Positions 57,160-64,000 of a stretch of DNA of 64,000 nt are shown here, one piece after another. Every line of letters starts with the position of its first letter. The stretch's first letter is position 1. The stretch comes from Trichuris trichiura. Taxonomy: Eukaryota; Nematoda; Enoplea; Trichinellida; Trichuridae. The position numbers and the translations under genes are program-made. The notes beneath the pieces were generated by a model that saw nothing but the letters and a program-made list of their open reading frames with translations, had not been told where the DNA came from and searched no databases. Location: assembly GCA_037903355.1 (NCBI GenBank), contig JBAJFE010000039.1:434001-498000 (forward strand). Reading direction: 5' to 3'.

Positions 57160-60100
57160 CGCTACTTAAGTTGCAGCGGTGTAAAGAAAAGTGATCAAAA
57201 AAATAAAAATGTTGACGTCTCATCGTCTACTTCCCGCAAACAATACAGTATCCTTATAGAAAATGAGGTTCGTTCTACTCGTAAGCATACAGTAATATTG
57301 GTAACACCCAGCATGCGGTTATTCATTAGACCATTATGTTGCGATTCTGCCGATCACTCACTCCTGCCTTTACTTAAGCCTAAAACTGAACAGAAGGTTT
57401 ATAGTTGGGCTTAGGCTTAGGTATTGGCAGAACAGAAGGGCCCGGTTACTCGCCAGTGGAGGCAGAGCAAGGCGATCATATGCGTAACGAAGAAAACGCG
57501 TGCATTATTTGTGCGTTACGGAAAAGAACGCACAATCGGTGTTATTTGTCTTGTTGTGTCTCTAAAACCAAAACGAACTTGATTATTGTCAGGGTACTGT
57601 ACTGTTTGCGGGCAAGCAAAGGAAAATTCCCAATTGCTGTATACTGTAGTTGTAATTGTTTCGACTGACGATAGCTTAAGGCTGCTTGAGATTCTAAATT
57701 TTAAGAAAAGCGTATTTGCGGAAAAAGACTCTCACCTTAGCTTTGAGAAACTCTAAAGCAGCTGACTGTTGTTGCCAAAGAAATATGCGGCGTACGATAG
57801 AAACTCGAATGATTAGGAAGCATAAAATTTTAAGTTTCCCGGGTCTTTTGGAATAGACATACGTCGTACTGTAGCTGGTACTAAGCGCAAGTTCCACGTC
57901 ACCAGGTAATCGCTGGCAGCCTTAGTTTAAGTCTAAAATCAGGTTTTGTTAGTTTCGCTTATCGCAGATAGCTTAAACTTCAACCTAATATAATCAGTTA
58001 CTGCAGTCTGGGCTGCTTGCAACCACTTAGATTAGTGGTACTTGACTTCAGTTTTGCATACAGCGCGCAATAGGCACGGAATGGAAAAAAACAATTCTAC
58101 CGCATTATTATTGATAAAGAGTAGGCATGTTTGCTTGAGAAGCGTCGCAGCTTTCTGTCGCGGTGTCGAAGCTAATGTAGAAAGTCGATCTTGTCTTACT
58201 GTAGGTTTGCTGGCCATCTTGTCTTGCTCTTATCTAAGCCTAAACTTAAATTTAAGGCTTACATCTTGGCTTATGTGTAGGTGAAGACAAAAAAGGCTTG
58301 CTGGTAAGCTCTCCAGTAATGGTACAACAAGCTGAGGACAGGATTGCTACAAAGGAACCTGCATTCCTCAAAAGGCTGGCTAGGGCTCAAGATCCTAAAA
58401 TATGCAGCTTTAATAAATATTAAGTAAATGTGCAAATAGTTAAAACCTTATTTCGCCTCTCCGTGGCAGAAACAATGTCCTTTCTGTTCACTTGGCAGAT
58501 TTGTTCCTGCGCATCATACAGTGTAATTAATTAGAAGCGCTACAAATGCTACGCTGAAAATTTTTTGTGTCTTTTTGACTTTTGTTCGCAAAATTGAGAC
58601 TTTTCTTTGTTTTTCGCTTGAAGCTTCAAGGTCGTTCAATGAATTTTAAATCGGCATTGGCGCGTCATTTTTGAAACAAAAGTGGGCAGTTGCTACGCTC
58701 GGCGTTTCGGCGAAGGCGTTCGTGTTTCCTTCTACGCTAACGGGTAAGTATGGTTAATTCTTTTTCGTGCGCACGCTATTCGATTTGTTTGTTCGCGAAT
58801 AATTAGGGTAAGTCCTCCCTTATCAACTGGTCAATAATTTTTGCTGGTTGAATCCATTGGGGGAACATGTAACGGGAGAAAATGAATTCTTTGATTGTTG
58901 ACTATTAGTTAGGCAACAGCGAATTTAATTGGCAAGCGACGCAACATTGCCCATTTAGAATCTCGTCATAGTAGTTTACTGGCAAAGCGGGTTTCCACCA
59001 CTACTTGTCCTTTTTTGTCAAATCTTTTGTAATAGCTTTCTTTTCTCATTGTATAAAGTGTAAATATAAACATTCAAAGGGGTAATAGATATGCAATGTA
59101 GAAATACAATCCGTTCGTTTCTAATGATCTTTTTTTATTGCGGAGCTTTCGGAGCGCACCTTGCCCCATTACCAACGCGGAAAATCGCTATGACGGGGCG
59201 AGGTGAGCTCGTAAAGCTCCGCGATAAAAAAGAAAGGCATTTTGTCTGAACGAATTGTTGTATGCGTACATTGACTGCATCCGTTACAAAAAGTTCATAA
59301 ATCCAAAAGGGTAATGCGTTTTGGCTCTTCAAGCAGTGCTTGGTGGCACTGATTGATTTGTTCGCCCACAATTCCATCCTATTAGGCGTAATATGTCAAT
59401 GGGATTGTTTGGGCGAAATTTACCCATTGGACTATTTATACTTACAGCTATGAGGCAGTGTGAATTTCATTCGCGTGGGCAGCCTGTACGATAGCTTAGC
59501 AGCTATGCCGACAAGTAAGCAAAGAGATGCAGTTATGCTTGATGAGCTGAGCGTCTGCTTATCCCATGCCAATATCAGAAGAAACGTCCCCTGCGAACCC
59601 GTCGTTCAATCCCAGTTTACGAAGTAAAGCGTTAATGCGCATAACTGATGAAAATATCGAATACAACTAGACATAGTGGCTATACGAATCATTCGCGTTG
59701 GCATTTTTCAAGAAACATTTAACAAAAATATTTCATATGTATCGTTTGAAAAAATCATGCCAAACTGTGAGATGCTCATTTAGGCCCCGTTGGCAAGGCT
59801 ATTGCTTCAATTTTTGATCTAGCGATAAAGCAACCTTTGAGGCTGTGCTAATTCCGTATTAGGTCAAGGAAACTTCATTTTTCAAAGTTCCGTTAGCAAA
59901 CTTTCGCTCATGCATAACCTAAGAGGGGTTCCATCTTCTCGCGCAATAACGAACCTCAAGCTGAAGACAAACTTTGATGTTTTAAATAAAAATTGAGTAT
60001 TAACAAAAGAAGTCCAAATCTGCCTCCCATGTTGTTACCTTATCGTTTTAAGCAGTGTTATATTTTGAACAGCTGCAGCTTATAGGTTTGATGTCTTACC

Positions 60101-63100
60101 CTATTTGTAGCTGCTTACTTCGGCCCTGTATCGCTTGCGTACTGTCGCAGGTAGCAGCTTAGAACCTATTCATTCTTGCTATGAATGGACGCCTATTGGC
60201 TCGATACTTTTTTGTAGTTCTCCGAACGATGTATAGATGATTTTACTCGTTAAGAATTCGAGGCAAGGCAGATGGTTTGGCAATATTCGATAATAAAGTT
60301 CCATTAATATCAATGCTTGAAATAGTCTGCAGACGTTCCTTTTATAACTTTCGCGTTGTTCCAATTGCAATGGCTGAGAATCAGCTTACCTATTTTTAAC
60401 GCTAAGCAACGAAAACTGCTGACGCTGTCGCGTTTAAGAGTAGCGTTATCGTTTGAATATGTTTCTTCTAAACAATTTGAATTTAAGTTTAAAAATCTAA
60501 TCGATCAAATTTTTTAGAAGACTACCTGCGAGGGCGTTACTTATCTAAATCCGTTTCAAGCCGACTTTTTCACTTTAAGCTTTAGCTGAAGAATCTCTCA
60601 AAAGTTGAAGCGAGCGGTTGAAAGGATACAAATTCGCTCAAGTTGATTGAACATAGAAGCTTCGTACAAGCGAGGTTTCGGGAATTGAACTTGTCGTCAA
60701 TAGGGCTTTAGTTCGTTGGGTTTATTGCATCTCGTAATGCCTAAGTGGCGACCATGATAAACTTTAAGGATTAATCTTCGTTCAGCAATCGTTCGAGCTC
60801 TTTTATCTGCTTGTTCGAAAGTGAACAGCTGCCATCCAAGAAAAGTAATCCTTTGGCATCCGTCTACAAGTTTTTCCGCTCGCATGCTATCAACCAGAAT
60901 GATTTTACTTTTTTGCAAATAGGTTATTCCCACTAGGTTTGCGTGCGCAGTTTGTTCGACGCGCGGGCGGCTACAAGGTAAGCATTGGCCGCTTGAGGAT
61001 GTTGGAATAAGATTTTTCGCTTTTATTCATCCGTCGACGAATTCTCACTTCTTTGCTGGACCAATTTTGAACCGGACCATTCGACGGTCTACTGGTTTGA
61101 CAAGCATTTCAATGTTATTTGAAAAAGCAAAATTCCAGAAACTCTTCTTGTCAACATCCTTTTGTTTGCGTTGACGCAGCTTCCAACTGAAATACTAACG
61201 AGGGGCGCACCTTTCGTCAGCCAGTCGTATAGGAAAGGTTTTTTTGCAACAATTGTGTGTTGGGCTTCAGTTAGGTGGGTCAAAAGTGGAATTACCTCAG
61301 TGGCGCCTGCTGTCAAAATAGGAGGGCAAAAAAAAATCACCTTGCCAGCTAATACGCGTCCGAACGTCGGGTGTTCGCGTGTAATGCCGAAAAAGGCGCA
61401 GGAAGCTACGCAAAGAAACCTTTCGATTCTATTAACATAGTAAGGAGGATCGATTCAATTGATTTAAACGAGTTGACGTAAAGAGAAACAGTTTCATCAA
61501 AAGGGTGGTCAGCGAACAGAGCCTACGAAAGTTAGGCAACAATGCGATGATATGAAAATGCTCTTTCCAAGTTAAACCCTTTATAGCAATGATGGCTATA
61601 TGTGCCACTTGCAAAACGACCAATCCATTTCCCATTCAATTAAAGAAAAGCTCTCGCGCGAGTTTTTTCCGCTTCCTTCCAAATTCTCAGAGATCATTGG
61701 AGCCTTTTCCGAAGGCGCTTTGCCAGCTGTCCAAACGAGCGAAGGCACAGCGCCTGTGTAGCGCGCGAGCTTGAAGGAAGCTGACTGCTCGCATTGCGAC
61801 CGAGGAGAAATTAAGTAAGCCAGGCGCGACGCCGGGAGCAGCAGGGCTCGTTTTTTAAAACATAAATAACGCCTATCAATGGCCAAGTAGTATTGATCCA
61901 GATTGGGACGAAAGAAAAAAGGGGAAAGCCTTTTCTGCAAGCTGAGAGCGAGGCATCAGAATTGCCAACGACCTAATGAGAAGTCTTGCCCATATTGGTC
62001 TTAATTGAGCATTTCTCTTTCCGCCCCGTAAGAGCGTTATTTACGCCCAGTTTCCAACCGTATTACCCATTAGTCTCATTCGTCAGATAAACAAAGTTGC
62101 GAAAGCTGTTCGCATCTCACGTGATGCTCTTAAGATGAATAGTTCGCTTGTTATAAACGTGTCGCCTATTGGATGCGCGCGGGAAAGTGCGCTATCGCAT
62201 TAGCGACTGCTTTAGCAAGCTGCGACTAAACTTCGTCTTGTTTGAAACTTTTCTCCAACAGTGTAAAAGGCCATAGATGCGCGCTTTTAAAGCGTGCAAG
62301 GAAATGCGCCGCGTTTCGGCCGGCCATTGACGAGCTAATTCGTTTTGCCTCAAATGGCTGGCAAATCGAACGCATGCAAATTATGACCATGTAACGAAGC
62401 AACCGGACGAGCCCGCTCGGGGTCTCCAATGGGGCAGCAACGTTATTTCTCATTGGAAAGGCGGTTTTCCAAATGATGGTTTCGCGCCGCAATTATTCCC
62501 TCTCCCATTCGCATGTAGGCTTAATTAGCACTATGGGCCGCTGACTCGTTGAGAAAAGGGTGCTTGCAAGCAGCGCGCGGAGCTCATCTCCCGCGGTCCA
62601 AGACAATGGCCATTACGACCGACTGAAAAGTCAGCTGGCAACTTGGCTCTTGGATAAAAAGCCTTTGGACTCTCCGGCAAGCTGTACGGAAGAATTGATT
62701 GCCCTCGAAGAATGTTCGCTCGTCCCGCTATATTGTCATTCCCAATAACCTCAACTAAATCGGAGTAGTGTGCATATCATTGCGAGCCGTTTAAGCTTCA
62801 ATGCCTTACTATCCATAGCTAAGGCAAAGGGGGTTAAATGTTTTTGAACGAAGGCTGATAGTCGCATACGGGCAAAAGGACATCTAGCGGGTTTTGCTCA
62901 AAGCGGCGCCATATCCCGCGCCCAAGGAAAGGAGTAGTTGTTTTTTGTAACAAAATACAAAGCATTTCAATAGCGCATCCAATGGACAACGCTTATATTT
63001 AAAGTCGTCTCCAAATAACATTGCCAGTATGTTGACAAGTGGTTGGACAACAAGAAGCCACTTGGAAAGCGCGGCAACTGGACCGCGCGTTAAGTGTACG

Positions 63101-64000
63101 ACCGACTAGTCTCGTTCTCAACATCTTATTCTATTCGACCCGAGGCATTTCGCTGCTTAAAGAGTCGACCGCCCTCGGGGCTTCTCCGAGTGACAATTTT
63201 ACGATGATAGCAGGCTTTGTTGGAATGCTATTAGCCAAATGGACTCTTGCTCAGTAGGTCCAACGTTAAGGCATGAGGAAACGGCATTTTTACTCTTTGT
63301 TGCCTGCCTGCTTTCATTCGCCCATTTTGTTGTTGTCTCCCTTAAAATTTAGCCGCCCACCTGGCAGCACCCAGTTGTCTATTCCATCGGAAAATCACCT
63401 GCGCTTCAACGTGTAATTGGAATTTGATGGGTAAGTAAAGATGACAAATTCAGGCAAGGCTCGATTGGTGTCAGCCGGCAAAGTATCCGATGATTTGTAG
63501 TTGCTCAAAGCATTGTTGGTGTCAGTGTGCTCGTTTCACTCCTAGCAGACTTGTCGGCTTCTTGATTTGTTTGCCTTCAAAGCGCTTTCGCTTGATTTAG
63601 CGTTTTTCCGCCGGTATTGGAGTGGTCAGCTATTCAAGAGTCATTTCGCTTTTGCCTTTTCTCAAGCGTGTGTGTATGAGTGTGTGTCATCTGCAGGCAG
63701 CATCCGCCTGTTCGTAGTTTGAAAGTTCATATTTCCTGACGTCACTTCGTAGCAACTTTTCCAATCCCACCGAAGGCACGTCTGGACGATAACAGCGAGG
63801 GCTGATCGACGTCAGCTCACGGGCAACTTTTAATCGACCTGCTCTTGTCAGCAGAAATTGGCAAAATCGGCGGCCATTTCCTACTTGGCCAAGCATCAAA
63901 TGGTGTGAATGGCTTCGATTCGATTTGACAAGCAAAAATGGCAAGGAGCACGTCCAATGGTCCTTTGGGTGCTGCTGACCAAGCGAAGACTTTCTTTAGT
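57160..64000. other. 6.8 kb stretch without supported genes
   Basis: Frames such as 62560-62748 and 57405-57668 lack domains and flanking splice logic. Between 57370 and 58290 there are scattered AAGCCTAAA/TTTAGGCTTA motifs in inverted arrangement, including GGGCTTAGGCTTAGG at 57409. The stretch could be regulatory or intronic sequence of a gene beyond the window. Confidence 0.4.

Noticed and set aside
62560..62748. Plausible-looking exon near the right end
   Set aside because: No domain, no convincing splice partners and no ATG at its start; may be real but unsupported.
1..64000. tRNA, rRNA and CRISPR search by eye
   Set aside because: No cloverleaf-compatible B-box and acceptor pairing, no rRNA-like stretch, and no regularly spaced direct repeats with unique spacers were found.

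Overview
This is a eukaryotic nuclear window. Introns are spliced GT-AG. Conserved genes in the right half have introns of about 50-65 bases and intergenic gaps of about 150-190 bases. I could rebuild complete reading frames by joining exons for anoctamin, PDHB, PUS7, MFAP1, DERA, ACP1 and PTRHD1. A seven-transmembrane receptor at 42-44 kb carries an ER...YE signature like that of nematode Sra/Sre-type chemoreceptors. Several start codons sit a few bases after a free-standing 3' splice site, as expected for spliced-leader trans-splicing. I infer a nematode. Base composition and short introns would suit a clade I (whipworm-like) species, but this is not proved.

Region 1, about 1-28 kb: an accessory region with a family of small two-exon secreted-peptide genes (starts at 1012, 5266, 10421, 12555, 17023, 20381 and a chimera at 24385). 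In every one the first exon is exactly 76 bases, encodes a signal peptide and ends in phase 1. The second exon encodes an acidic spacer, usually a dibasic cleavage site, and a proline-, arginine- or histidine-rich peptide. Two products end in RPIRV and RPIYV. RPIRV is the C-terminus of the fly antimicrobial peptide drosocin. Several others end in amidation-like Gly(-Arg/Lys) tails. The region has expanded by segmental duplication, and one gene looks like a splice-compatible fusion of duplicated halves of two others. A decayed Tigger/pogo transposase lies at 7.2-9.06 kb, and there are (TAA)n tracts and fold-back elements.

Region 2, about 28-34.5 kb: mostly empty, with a second very decayed Tigger-like remnant interrupted by a fold-back element (31.6-32.4 kb).

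Region 3, 34.5-44 kb: a complete anoctamin/TMEM16 gene, a long empty stretch, then the chemoreceptor.

Region 4, 44.2-57.2 kb: dense housekeeping genes. A 188-base divergent promoter separates a leftward row (MFAP1, PUS7, MGMT, a C1orf131-like gene, DPH3, PDHB) from a rightward row (DERA, ACP1, PTRHD1). Region 5, 57.2-64 kb, shows no gene I can support.

The candidate undescribed system is the peptide cluster: a locally expanding, rapidly diverging set of processed proline-rich peptides that resemble class II proline-rich antimicrobial peptides.
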